Source: Aestuariibaculum lutulentum
Lineage (GTDB): Bacteria > Bacteroidota > Bacteroidia > Flavobacteriales > Flavobacteriaceae
DNA: 64,000 bases
Assembly (NCBI RefSeq): GCF_032926325.1
Contig: NZ_CP136709.1
Coordinates: forward strand, 2,946,501 to 3,010,500
Direction of reading: 5' to 3'
The notes beneath the pieces are model-generated. The model worked only from the letters and a program-made list of their open reading frames with translations, did not search any database and was not told the origin of the DNA. The position numbers were made by a program, and so were the translations under genes. Positions 43,121 through 52,625 of this stretch are shown piece by piece (positions within the stretch are counted from its first letter, which is position 1; each line of letters begins with the position of its first letter).

Positions 43121-46100
43121 ATGAAAGAAGGTTTAGCAGGAAAAATAGCCAAGCTTTTCATAGGCTCGAAGCTTACTGTGCTTTTAATGATCGTTTTTAT
43201 GGTTATTGGAGTGTATAGTTCGTTTTTAATTCCGCGTGAGGAAGAACCGCAAATTGATGTGCCTATGGCCGATATTTTTGTGGGGTATCCTGGAGCGAGC
43301 CCAACAGAGGTCGAGTCGAGAGTGGTAAAGCCGTTAGAGCAATTAATTTCGAATATTAAAGGGGTAGAGTATGTGTATTCAACCTCGATGAAAGAACAGG
43401 CCATGGTGATTGTTCAGTTTTACGTGGGTGAAGATATTGAGCGCTCGTTTGTAAAGCTGTACAATGAGATTAATAAGCACATGGACCAAATGCCGGAAGG
43501 GGTTACCTTTCCGTTGGTAAAAACCCGTGCTATTGACGATGTACCGATGTTAGGGTTAACGCTGTGGAGTGAACATTACGACGATTATCAGTTAGGGTTA
43601 ATGGCTCAGGAGTTGGAAGCCGAAATTAAAAAGGTGAATGATGTGGCCATAACCCATAAAATAGGAGGAAGAAGCCGCCAGCTTCGCGTGGTTTTAGATA
43701 ATGATAAGTTAGCCGCCAGTGGTCTGGATTTCTTATCGGTTTCTGAAATGATTAAAGCCAATAATACCCAGTTAAATTCTGGAACCTTCGATAAAAACGA
43801 TACCGAGTTTGTAGTCAACACTGGAAAGTTTTTAGAAAGTGTTACCGATGTAGAGAATCTTGTGGTTGGTGTACAACAAAATCAGCCAATATACTTAAAA
43901 CAAGTAGCCTCTATTTTTGACGGGCCAGAAGTACCTCAAAACTATGTAAGCCTTGGATTTGGTCAGGGTAGTGAAAAGGCATCAGATTTTAATTCGGAGT
44001 ATCCGGCAGTGACTATTTCGGTGGCAAAACGCAAAGGTGCTGATGCCATGAAAATTGCCGATGTGATTATTGATAAAGTCGAGCATTTAAGACAAAATTT
44101 AATACCTGACGACGTTCATGTGGAAATCACCAGAAACTATGGTGAAACCGCATCGCATAAAGTGTCGGAATTATTGTTACACCTTATCGGATCGATTATT
44201 GCCGTAACGTTTGTGGTGATGTTAGCCATGGGTTGGCGTGGTGGTTTAGTGGTGTTTTTATCGGTACCAATTACTTTTGCCTTGACCTTGTTAAGCTACT
44301 ACATGTTAGATTATACGCTAAACAGAATTACCTTATTTGCGTTAGTGTTTGTTACTGGTATTGTGGTCGACGATTCCATTATTATCGCCGAAAATATGCA
44401 TAGGCATTTCAAAATGAAGCGCCTGCCATTTAAACAAGCGGCGTTATACGCCATTAACGAGGTGGGGAACCCGACTATTTTAGCGACGTTCACTGTTATT
44501 GCTTCCGTGTTACCAATGGCGTTTGTATCTGGGTTAATGGGACCTTATATGGCGCCAATGCCAATCGGGGCATCTATCGCGATGATTTTATCGTTATTCG
44601 TAGCCTTAACCATAACACCATATTTAGGATATATTTTCTTAAGAGAAAAGGATAAAAAAGGTGTTGAAGAGAAACCTAAAAAAGCGTTAGAAGAAACAGT
44701 AATTTATAAGTTCTATAACAAGTTCGAGCGTCCATTAATGGAAAATAAAGCAAAACGCTGGATCTTTCTAGGAGGTACATTTGTTTTACTACTTGGAACC
44801 ATGATGATGTTCTTTACCAAATCGGTTGCTGTAAAAATGTTACCGTTTGATAATAAGAACGAATTTCAGGTGGTGATTGATATGCCGGAAGGCACCACAT
44901 TAGAACGCACTGCGTTAGTGGCTCAGGAAATCTCGCAATATTTATCGACACGTCCGGAGGTGGTGAACTATCAGAATTATATCGGAACATCTGCTCCGAT
45001 AACCTTTAATGGATTGGTACGTCACTACGATTTACGTGGAGGTAGTAATATGGCCGATATTCAGGTTAATCTTTTAGATAAAGAAGCACGTTCGGCACAG
45101 AGTCATGATATTGCTAAGCTGTTACGTCCGGATATTCAAAAGATTGCTTCAAAATACAATGCCAATGTGAAGATTGTTGAAGTTCCACCAGGACCTCCGG
45201 TATTATCAACCATAGTTGCTGAGGTTTACGGACCAGATTACGACAAGCAAATGCAGATTGCAGATAGCATTCAAAGTATATTACATAACACTGAAGATGT
45301 GGTGGATATCGACTGGATGGTAGAAGCCGATCAAACAGAATATCAGTTTACAATCGATAAGGAAAAAGCGATGCTTTACGGTGTGGCGCCTAAGCAGATA
45401 GCGTACACGATGAATATGGCTCTGGCGAATCGTCCTATAACAACCTTATACGACGAAGATGCCGTGAATCAGGTGGGTGTGGTATTGAGTTTAGATGAAA
45501 AAGAAAAGTCGACCATTCAGGATATTTCACAGTTAAAGGTGAAATCACAACAAGGAAATTTAGTGCCAATCGCGGATTTAGTCGATATTGTTGAAACGAC
45601 AAGCGCTAAAAGCATCTATAGAAAAAATCAGAAACGCGTGGTGTATGTGATGGCTGATATGGCCGGGGAACTGGAAAGTCCGGCGTATGCGATTTTAGGT
45701 ATGGAAGAAAAACTTAAAGCGATTGATTTGCCTCAAGGCTATGAGATGAATGAAATGTATTTAGGACAACCAGATTACGAAGACGATTATACTGTAAAAT
45801 GGGATGGAGAATGGCAAATTACCTTAGAGGTATTTAGAGATTTAGGAATTGCCTTTTTAGGAGCCATTATCTTGATTTACATCTTAATTGTAGGGTGGTT
45901 CCAGAACTTTAAAGCACCAGTGGTTATGATGGTGGCTATTCCGTTATCGTTAATCGGTATCATTTTAGGTCACTGGATGATGGGCGCCTTTTTCACGGCA
46001 ACATCATTTATTGGAATGATTGCATTGGCAGGTATTATGGTTCGTAATTCGGTATTACTTATCGACTTTATTAACCTTCGATTAGAAGAAGGCGTGCCGT

Positions 46101-46315
46101 TAAAACAAGCAGCAATCGAGGCCGGAGCCGTAAGAACAACACCAATTTTACTAACCGCAGGAACGGTAGTTATTGGGGCGTTTGTTATTCTTTTCGATCC
46201 TATATTCCAAGGTTTAGCCATTTCGTTAATGGGAGGTACCATAGTATCTACAGTATTAACCTTGTTGGTAGTGCCATTAGTGTATTACATGATTGAACGA
46301 AAAAATTATAAATAA
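43121..46315 (+). CDS. RND-family efflux permease (AcrB/HAE1-like)
   Basis: Inner-membrane proton-driven pump (1064 aa). Twelve spans in the usual 1+5+1+5 arrangement with two large periplasmic loops. Recognisable: N-terminal FLIPREEEPQIDVPMADIFV, GASPTEVESRVVKPLEQ, the TM4 acidic relay VFVTGIVVDDSIIIAENMHRH (about 405-425), SFIGMIALAGIMVRNSVLLIDF (about 965-985). Sequence features are closer to HAE1/multi-substrate pumps than to CusA metal pumps (no Met-rich triad seen), so the substrate is unknown. Confidence 0.93.
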   Translation: MKEGLAGKIAKLFIGSKLTVLLMIVFMVIGVYSSFLIPREEEPQIDVPMADIFVGYPGASPTEVESRVVKPLEQLISNIKGVEYVYSTSMKEQAMVIVQFYVGEDIERSFVKLYNEINKHMDQMPEGVTFPLVKTRAIDDVPMLGLTLWSEHYDDYQLGLMAQELEAEIKKVNDVAITHKIGGRSRQLRVVLDNDKLAASGLDFLSVSEMIKANNTQLNSGTFDKNDTEFVVNTGKFLESVTDVENLVVGVQQNQPIYLKQVASIFDGPEVPQNYVSLGFGQGSEKASDFNSEYPAVTISVAKRKGADAMKIADVIIDKVEHLRQNLIPDDVHVEITRNYGETASHKVSELLLHLIGSIIAVTFVVMLAMGWRGGLVVFLSVPITFALTLLSYYMLDYTLNRITLFALVFVTGIVVDDSIIIAENMHRHFKMKRLPFKQAALYAINEVGNPTILATFTVIASVLPMAFVSGLMGPYMAPMPIGASIAMILSLFVALTITPYLGYIFLREKDKKGVEEKPKKALEETVIYKFYNKFERPLMENKAKRWIFLGGTFVLLLGTMMMFFTKSVAVKMLPFDNKNEFQVVIDMPEGTTLERTALVAQEISQYLSTRPEVVNYQNYIGTSAPITFNGLVRHYDLRGGSNMADIQVNLLDKEARSAQSHDIAKLLRPDIQKIASKYNANVKIVEVPPGPPVLSTIVAEVYGPDYDKQMQIADSIQSILHNTEDVVDIDWMVEADQTEYQFTIDKEKAMLYGVAPKQIAYTMNMALANRPITTLYDEDAVNQVGVVLSLDEKEKSTIQDISQLKVKSQQGNLVPIADLVDIVETTSAKSIYRKNQKRVVYVMADMAGELESPAYAILGMEEKLKAIDLPQGYEMNEMYLGQPDYEDDYTVKWDGEWQITLEVFRDLGIAFLGAIILIYILIVGWFQNFKAPVVMMVAIPLSLIGIILGHWMMGAFFTATSFIGMIALAGIMVRNSVLLIDFINLRLEEGVPLKQAAIEAGAVRTTPILLTAGTVVIGAFVILFDPIFQGLAISLMGGTIVSTVLTLLVVPLVYYMIERKNYK

Positions 46316-46351
46316 TCTATTAAGGGGTAGTTCATATAAAAATTACAGACC

Positions 46352-46657
46352 ATGAAATTAGTAATAGTAACAGCAGTAGAGGAGTTTCATAATGATATTA
46401 TAAAACTGTTCAAAAAAGCGCAAATAGAAAATTTTAGTGAGTCGGATATTGACGGCTATAAAACAACCAACCCTTTAATAGTGGCTTCAAACTGGTTTGC
46501 CGGAGAATCCAAAGGTAATGAGTCTAATATGTTTTTTTCTTTCACAGAAGAAGATCGTATTGATGCTTTGTTTAAGGGAATTAAAGAATTTAATAGTCAT
46601 ATGGAAACCAATAATCCAATTAGGGCTATTGTGCTTCCAATAGAACGATTTATATAA
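46352..46657 (+). CDS. Hypothetical P-II-like (GlnB-fold) protein of the efflux operon
   Basis: A 101-aa soluble protein: MKLVIVTAVEEFHNDIIKLF followed by helix and strand units ending NPIRAIVLPIERFI, i.e. a beta-alpha-beta-beta-alpha-beta pattern of the ferredoxin-like P-II/CutA type. It resembles the small P-II-like proteins encoded beside RND pumps. No GlnB T-loop tyrosine is seen, so it is not a nitrogen P-II. It might sense an ion or ligand for the pump. 36 bp after the RND gene; family call moderate. Confidence 0.6.
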   Translation: MKLVIVTAVEEFHNDIIKLFKKAQIENFSESDIDGYKTTNPLIVASNWFAGESKGNESNMFFSFTEEDRIDALFKGIKEFNSHMETNNPIRAIVLPIERFI

Positions 46658-46675
46658 GAATTAAAATAGGTAAAA

Positions 46676-46861
46676 ATGAAAAATAGAATAGTACGTGGTA
46701 TTGCCGGAACCTTTATTCTGGTAAGTTTATTATTAGCGATTTATGTCAATCAAAACTGGTTGTGGTTTACGGCATTTGTAGGCGCTAATTTATTACAATC
46801 CTCTTTAACCAAATGGTGTTTAATGGATACCATTTTAGAGAAATTAGGTGTTAAAGATTAA
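46676..46861 (+). CDS. DUF2892 (YgaP-like) membrane protein
   Basis: A 61-aa protein with two hydrophobic segments (GIAGTFILVSLLLAIYV; WLWFTAFVGANLLQSSLT) followed by the family end KWCLMDTILEKLGVKD, matching DUF2892. This domain is often fused or linked to rhodaneses and sulfur or metal efflux genes, suggesting thiol chemistry. It is the last gene of the efflux operon, 18 bp after the P-II-like gene. Confidence 0.85.
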   Translation: MKNRIVRGIAGTFILVSLLLAIYVNQNWLWFTAFVGANLLQSSLTKWCLMDTILEKLGVKD

Positions 46862-47017
46862 TGTTTTTATTTGAAATTGAACAAGGTTTGGTTGGTTCTC
46901 AAAATTGATGTTGTTTAAGTTATTAATGTGTTAAGGTTATTTCTTGTGAAAAAATATTTTCACTGTAAGATATTAACTGTTAACTTTATAGGGTAATCAG
47001 CCAAACCTTAAATTTCA

Positions 47018-50000
47018 ATGAAATGCAATTATTTTAGAATTGTATTACTTCTTTCTTTTGCTGTTTCTTTTAGTCAATCGACTAAATTAGACAGTTTACA
47101 AGCTGCTTTTCAAAACGATAAAATATCAGATTCTTTAAGGTTTGAGTCGGGGCTTGATGCTTTCATGTTATTATTCAGAAAAGATTTGGATAGTGCCCGC
47201 CATTATGCAAATTCATTATTAGAGTTTTCCAATCAAAAACAAAATAAGAACTGGGAGGCTACCACACTGCGATTTATAGGAAACACCTATGCATATCAAG
47301 GTAATTTTCAAGAGGCGTTAAGGTATTTTATAATGAGCCACAATATCCTTGAAGCATTAGGTGATGTTAAAGCTTTATCGACTACTTATAATAATATAGG
47401 ATCTATATACTATGAATTAGGCGATTTCACCAAAGCTATCGATAATGAATTAAAAGGGTTGAAAATAGCTGAAAAATCTAATGATACTTCAAATTTAGCA
47501 CGGCTGACTAACAATTTAGGAAATGTGTTTTTCAGGCAGAATAATAATGAAAAAGCTTTAGAATACTATACCTACAGTTTAAATCTGAAAAAGAAAATTG
47601 GCGATAAGGGTGCCTTAATTCATGCTTATAATAACATTGGTTTGGTTCATAATAGTTTGAGACAATTCGATGAAGCTTTTGAGAACTTTCAAATATGTAT
47701 TGAGCTATCTGAAGAATTAGATAATAAAATATCTTTAAGTCGTGCTTACGAAAATATAGGAGAGTTGAATAACTTAAAAGGCGATTTTAAAACATCTCTG
47801 GAATATTTAAATAAGGGAATTCAGATTAAAAATGAAATTAATGATAGTGATGGATTGGTGAGTATATACCTAACCAGAGGAAATGCTTATATGGGTTTAA
47901 ACCAATTTGAAAAAGCCCGTTTAGATTGTCAGAAAAGCTTAGAATTAGCAAAGGCAACCAAAATGCTTTTGGTTGAAAAGGAGGCATGTGAGTGTTTAAG
48001 TAACGCATGGCAAAATCTGGGAAACTATAGTAAGGCATTATCATATTATAAGCAATCTATTGTCGCAAAAGATTCATTATTCAATAATGAAAAGGCTCAG
48101 GAAATTACACGTCAGGAAATGGAATACCAGTTTGAGCGTGAAAAGCTGGCAGATAGTATTGCATTTAACAAACAAAAGGCGGAGCAGGAATTACAGTATG
48201 CCGAAAGTATTAGTAAACAACGCAACAAATCCAATTTAGTGGTGTTTACTACCATTGGATTGCTGCTTATTGGTTTTATTTACTGGCGCTCCAGACGTAA
48301 AAGTATTAAGTTAAAACAAGAGCGAGAAGTTGTTACAAGATTAAAACAGGTCGATCAGTTAAAAGACCAGTTTTTAGCCAATACCTCACACGAACTGCGA
48401 ACCCCTTTAAATGGGATAATAGGCTTGTCAGAATCTTTAAAAGATGGTGCAGCTGGCCCCATGTCGTTAAAAGCTATCGAGAATCTCGATATGATTGTTA
48501 ATAGTGGCAAGCGTTTATCGAATCTGGTTAATGATATTTTAGATTTTTCAAAGTTGAAAAACAACGACTTACAATTGTCTGTTCATCCGGTCGATTTATA
48601 TGCTATTACAGATTTGGTTTTGAAGGTGTCAGAAAGTTTAATCAAAGGGAAATCGCTTCAGCTCATTAATTCTGTTCCTAAAGATATTCATTTGGTTGAG
48701 GCTGATGAAAATCGTATTCAGCAAATACTTTATAATTTAATAGGGAATGCCATAAAATTCACCGAAAAAGGCACGGTTCAGGTCAAGGCGCATCAGGAAG
48801 AAAACAAAATAAAAATTTCTGTTTCCGATACTGGTATTGGTATTCCGGAAGATAAATTTGAAAGCATTTTTAAGTCTTTCGAGCAGGTAGATGGATCGGT
48901 GGAGCGGGAGTATGGTGGCACTGGACTAGGCTTGTCGGTGACCAGACAGTTGGTAGAGTTACATGGCGGTACTATTAACGTAGAATCTAAAGTTGGAGAA
49001 GGATCAACGTTTACGTTTACTTTGTCTTTAAGTGAAACAGATAGAAAGGATGTAGCGATTATAAAAAGAGTAGCATCAAACGATAAGGTTCAGAAAATTA
49101 AAGCAGATAGAGAAGATAGCAAGGTAGAAGTCTTGCCTTCGGAAAACAAAGATATTAAGATTTTAGTGGTAGACGATGAACCTATAAATCGTCGGGTTTT
49201 AGAAAATCACTTAACCGTAGCCGGGTACTCGGTTGTTGAAGCTGGTAGTGGCAAAGAGGCGTTAAATTTAATGAAAACTGAAAGTTTTAACTTGATTCTC
49301 CTTGATATTATGATGCCGAATCTTTCCGGGTATGAGGTTTGTGAAATGATTAGAAAAGACTTTTCCGCTAGCGAGTTGCCCATTGTTTTACTTACAGCTA
49401 AAAACAGAGTGAGCGATTTAGTTGCTGGTTTTAATGTAGGCGCCAACGATTATTTAACCAAACCATTTTCTAAAAATGAATTGCTTAGTCGAATTAGAAC
49501 ACATGTTAATTTAAATGGAATTCATAAAGCTACAAGTCGATTTGTGCCAGCCGAATTTTTAAAATCTGTAGGGCGAGAAGCCATTACCGATGTGGTTTTG
49601 GGCGATCATATTGAAAAGCACGTCACTGTTTTATTTACCGATATTCGAGATTATACGAGTCTGTCAGAGAGTATGACGCCGGAACAAAATTTTAAATTTG
49701 TGAATGCTTATGTTGGACGCATGGGACCTTTAATTAAAAAGAATAAAGGTTTTGTAAATCAATATTTAGGTGATGGTATTATGGCGCTTTTTCCAGAAAA
49801 TGCGGCTCATGCGTTACAGGCCACTATCGATATGCAAAAGGTAATTATAGAATACAATAAACGAAGAGTTTCTGAGGGATTTAGACCCATTTCAGTTGGT
49901 ATGGGCTTGCATACCGGCGAGCTTGTTATGGGTATTATTGGGGATGTTTACCGAAATGATACAGCGATTATTGCCGATACAGTAAATACCGCTTCAAGAA

Positions 50001-50389
50001 TGGAAGGCGTAACAAAATATTATGGAGCAAAAATTATTATCAGCGATAGTAGTCTGGCGAAAATAAGTAATAAAGAAGATTTTAATTTTAGATATTTAGG
50101 TAAAGTTAGGGTGAAAGGAAAGTATAATACCATGGGGATTTATGAATGTTTTGATGGTGATAAGGACGAAAGCATTGCATTGAAACGCAAAACTATGGAG
50201 CAATTCGAAAGGGGAATGACTCATTTTTTTGCAAAGGAATTTCCTAAATCTTCAGTTGCGTTCGATAGTGTATTGGCGATGCATCCAACCGATTTGGTGG
50301 CAAAATATTTTTTAACCAAATCGGCAGAATATACCCTTTCAGGTGCTCCCGAAGATTGGGATTATGTTAATGCAATACCTGATAAATAA
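47018..50389 (+). CDS. Hybrid TPR - histidine kinase - receiver - class III nucleotide cyclase
   Basis: One 1123-aa signalling protein. Signal/anchor, periplasmic TPR repeats (about 40-370, e.g. ATTLRFIGNTYAYQGNFQEA), a transmembrane span (about 408-425), HisKA with NTSHELRTPLNG (phospho-His about 458), HATPase (DTGIGIPE, GGTGLGLS about 634), receiver (VVDDEP about 715; phospho-Asp in LLDIMMPN about 763) and a cyclase domain with both metal Asp (FTDIRDY about 872; YLGDG about 917) and VNTASRMEG. The usual adenine-recognising Lys is Gln (NQYLGD), so the product (cAMP or cGMP) is uncertain. Single gene. Confidence 0.9.
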   Translation: MKCNYFRIVLLLSFAVSFSQSTKLDSLQAAFQNDKISDSLRFESGLDAFMLLFRKDLDSARHYANSLLEFSNQKQNKNWEATTLRFIGNTYAYQGNFQEALRYFIMSHNILEALGDVKALSTTYNNIGSIYYELGDFTKAIDNELKGLKIAEKSNDTSNLARLTNNLGNVFFRQNNNEKALEYYTYSLNLKKKIGDKGALIHAYNNIGLVHNSLRQFDEAFENFQICIELSEELDNKISLSRAYENIGELNNLKGDFKTSLEYLNKGIQIKNEINDSDGLVSIYLTRGNAYMGLNQFEKARLDCQKSLELAKATKMLLVEKEACECLSNAWQNLGNYSKALSYYKQSIVAKDSLFNNEKAQEITRQEMEYQFEREKLADSIAFNKQKAEQELQYAESISKQRNKSNLVVFTTIGLLLIGFIYWRSRRKSIKLKQEREVVTRLKQVDQLKDQFLANTSHELRTPLNGIIGLSESLKDGAAGPMSLKAIENLDMIVNSGKRLSNLVNDILDFSKLKNNDLQLSVHPVDLYAITDLVLKVSESLIKGKSLQLINSVPKDIHLVEADENRIQQILYNLIGNAIKFTEKGTVQVKAHQEENKIKISVSDTGIGIPEDKFESIFKSFEQVDGSVEREYGGTGLGLSVTRQLVELHGGTINVESKVGEGSTFTFTLSLSETDRKDVAIIKRVASNDKVQKIKADREDSKVEVLPSENKDIKILVVDDEPINRRVLENHLTVAGYSVVEAGSGKEALNLMKTESFNLILLDIMMPNLSGYEVCEMIRKDFSASELPIVLLTAKNRVSDLVAGFNVGANDYLTKPFSKNELLSRIRTHVNLNGIHKATSRFVPAEFLKSVGREAITDVVLGDHIEKHVTVLFTDIRDYTSLSESMTPEQNFKFVNAYVGRMGPLIKKNKGFVNQYLGDGIMALFPENAAHALQATIDMQKVIIEYNKRRVSEGFRPISVGMGLHTGELVMGIIGDVYRNDTAIIADTVNTASRMEGVTKYYGAKIIISDSSLAKISNKEDFNFRYLGKVRVKGKYNTMGIYECFDGDKDESIALKRKTMEQFERGMTHFFAKEFPKSSVAFDSVLAMHPTDLVAKYFLTKSAEYTLSGAPEDWDYVNAIPDK

Positions 50390-50401
50390 GATTAAAAACA
50401 T

Positions 50402-51142
50402 TTAATGTTTCTTCATGTTGCGCAATTGTTCATTGGCTTCTTTGAAAATATTTTTAATAACGTCGCCATTAGATGGTTCTTCGTCAAGTGTTTCCGGATC
50501 CCATTGACTGCGTTCAGTAGCAAAGAAGTCGCCGCCATAAATATGTATTCCGCCAGTAAATCGCTTTAACGGATTGGTTACCGAATGAATAGCATTTGCA
50601 TTAAGCATAGCCACATCGCCTTCGAACAGGCACTTAGCCTTGTTGGCCTCTAATCCTTTTGCAGTGCGTTTCCATAAGATATTATCTTCACGACCGGTGT
50701 AAATAGCAATGTTGGCCCACATCAGATGGTTGTGCGGCATGAGGTTCATTTGTGGTGTCCATGAAGCGGCAAAAATGGTTAAATCTTTAGAGCGAAGAAA
50801 AACTTTAAGTCCTGCTTCGGTAGGGTGTCCTATAGCCTTTAACATTTGAGAAGTGTTTGAAACTTCTTTGGCTAAAACTTCTTTTACTGCTTCCTGAGGA
50901 TTAGAATCTTTATTAGCAGTAATACAGTCTTCAATAAATTTTTGCATTTCAACTAAATCACGCTCCTCGAGAGGAATGATAGATTCCCCATGATCTAAAG
51001 CCTCTGATGAAATCTCAACAGATTTAGCAGAAATAAAAGCAGGAAGCGCTGCCAGACTAAGTCCGAGACCTAATGTTTTTATGACATCTCGTCTAGGATT
51101 ATCAATGTTCTCGACGTTTGGATCTTTCTTTTTCCGTGGCAT
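50402..51142 (-). CDS. Tat-exported cupin resembling cysteine/thiol dioxygenase
   Basis: A 246-aa protein. The N-terminus has a twin-arginine motif (RRDVIK, residues 17-22) before a hydrophobic stretch (TLGLGLSLAALPAFISA), so it is probably exported folded. The cupin core shows MPHNHLMWANIAIYTG (His 137, 139) and further His in NANAIHSV (186) and GGIHIYGGDFF (200), the three-histidine iron arrangement of thiol dioxygenases such as cysteine dioxygenase. The substrate would be a periplasmic thiol, which is unusual because known members are cytoplasmic. 13 bp after the cyclase hybrid (convergent). Confidence 0.65.
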   Translation of the reverse strand: MPRKKKDPNVENIDNPRRDVIKTLGLGLSLAALPAFISAKSVEISSEALDHGESIIPLEERDLVEMQKFIEDCITANKDSNPQEAVKEVLAKEVSNTSQMLKAIGHPTEAGLKVFLRSKDLTIFAASWTPQMNLMPHNHLMWANIAIYTGREDNILWKRTAKGLEANKAKCLFEGDVAMLNANAIHSVTNPLKRFTGGIHIYGGDFFATERSQWDPETLDEEPSNGDVIKNIFKEANEQLRNMKKH

Positions 51143-51281
51143 GACCTGTTTATTTCTAGTAAGTTACGTAAAATAAAATGGTTTTATAAGGTTATGTATT
51201 TTTATTTATAACAAACCTTAATGTATGTTATTGATTATAAAGTATTTATCAAATGGTTGAAAATCAAAAGAAGTTTCAAGA

Positions 51282-52577
51282 TTATTTCTTTAATGGATGA
51301 CGTTTTAAGTAACTCAGGTTTCGCCATAGCCATTCCAAAGGACCAAACTGGTAATATTTTAGCCAAATCGGACTGACAATGAGTTGAAATATCCATATTG
51401 CAAAAACAATATACATAAGTTCATGACGCTGCAATGTTCCAAATAACCCCAAACCAACCCCGGTAAATATAAACATAGCAAAAACCGAATGCATAACATA
51501 ATTAGTTAAAGCCATTTTGCCTACCGCCGAAAGACTTGTTTTTAGCCATCTTAATATAGGTAGCTTACAAAATATCATTATAAGAGCTACATGTCCCAGA
51601 GATGTGGCTACGCGTCCTAGTTGATAGGTGTAAAATGATTTGGCAAAGGCTGAATAAGAGAAGTTGTTATCTAATATCAGTTTGGTTTCATGGTAATTTA
51701 TGGATAATCCAATGGCATAACAGATGAGTGCCATTACGCTATAAAACTTAAAAGATTTTTCAGCCGAAAGAATATTTAATTTAAATAAAGCAATGCCTAA
51801 AAGCATCATACTTAACACATCCCATAAATCATAACGATACGAATCATGTTCATTAAATTTAGTGTTAAATGGCGCTAAAAATGCGACTACCGAAAAATAA
51901 CCCTTGCGCATATTTTCATTATATTCTTCAATTGAGGCCGGAGTTCTTTTCTTTTGCATGGCTTCCCATTTTTTTGAAGCTTCTTTTAAATCGTCGGTTA
52001 ATTCTTTTCCTTCAGATTTGTATTGATTTGCTATTTTTGCTTGTTCAGCAAATTCTAAATCCGATTTAATATCGAAGTAATCCCAGGTTGTTCCAGCGAT
52101 AATTAAAAATGCAGCAATTGCAATTAGTGTTTTAGGATTTATGTATCTAAAGGAGAAAACTAAAAAGCCCATCAACGCATAATTATACAGAATCTCTCCA
52201 AACCAGAGTAATAAGTAGGCATGAATCAATCCAAAAACCAATAACCATAATAATCGTCGGAAATAAATATTTGCTGCTTTAATCCCTGCACCTTTCTTTT
52301 CTAAGCGATCTAACAGAATATACATGCCTACACCAAAAAGTAGCGAAAACAAAGCGCGCATGGTACCTTCAAAAAACATGTTAGCAATAATCCAGGTTGT
52401 TAAATCCCAACTAGTATAACCACCAGAAATGGTAGGGTCTGCATAGGCTCGTGCAAGTCCCATACCGTTAATATTCATAATAAGAATTCCCAGAAGGACA
52501 ATGCCCCTCATAATATCTAGAGATTGAATTCGGTCTGTAGGTTTTAAAGGGGATAAGTTTTGTTCATTTGTGGTCAT
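51282..52577 (-). CDS. DUF418 membrane protein (YeiB family)
   Basis: Integral membrane protein of 431 aa with about 10 spans, matching DUF418/YeiB: IQSLDIMRGIVLLGILIMNI at the N-terminus and a C-terminal region with LTNYVMHSVFAM and GPLEWLWRNLSYLKRHPL. Function unknown; often located in peptide or envelope stress loci. Opposite to the cyclase hybrid and between the Tat cupin and the lipoprotein, with 139 and 48 bp gaps. Confidence 0.88.
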   Translation of the reverse strand: MTTNEQNLSPLKPTDRIQSLDIMRGIVLLGILIMNINGMGLARAYADPTISGGYTSWDLTTWIIANMFFEGTMRALFSLLFGVGMYILLDRLEKKGAGIKAANIYFRRLLWLLVFGLIHAYLLLWFGEILYNYALMGFLVFSFRYINPKTLIAIAAFLIIAGTTWDYFDIKSDLEFAEQAKIANQYKSEGKELTDDLKEASKKWEAMQKKRTPASIEEYNENMRKGYFSVVAFLAPFNTKFNEHDSYRYDLWDVLSMMLLGIALFKLNILSAEKSFKFYSVMALICYAIGLSINYHETKLILDNNFSYSAFAKSFYTYQLGRVATSLGHVALIMIFCKLPILRWLKTSLSAVGKMALTNYVMHSVFAMFIFTGVGLGLFGTLQRHELMYIVFAIWIFQLIVSPIWLKYYQFGPLEWLWRNLSYLKRHPLKK

Positions 52578-52625
52578 ATGGCGGTTTTTAGGTTTTTGGA
52601 AAAAGCATTTTATAAATAGGAAGGG

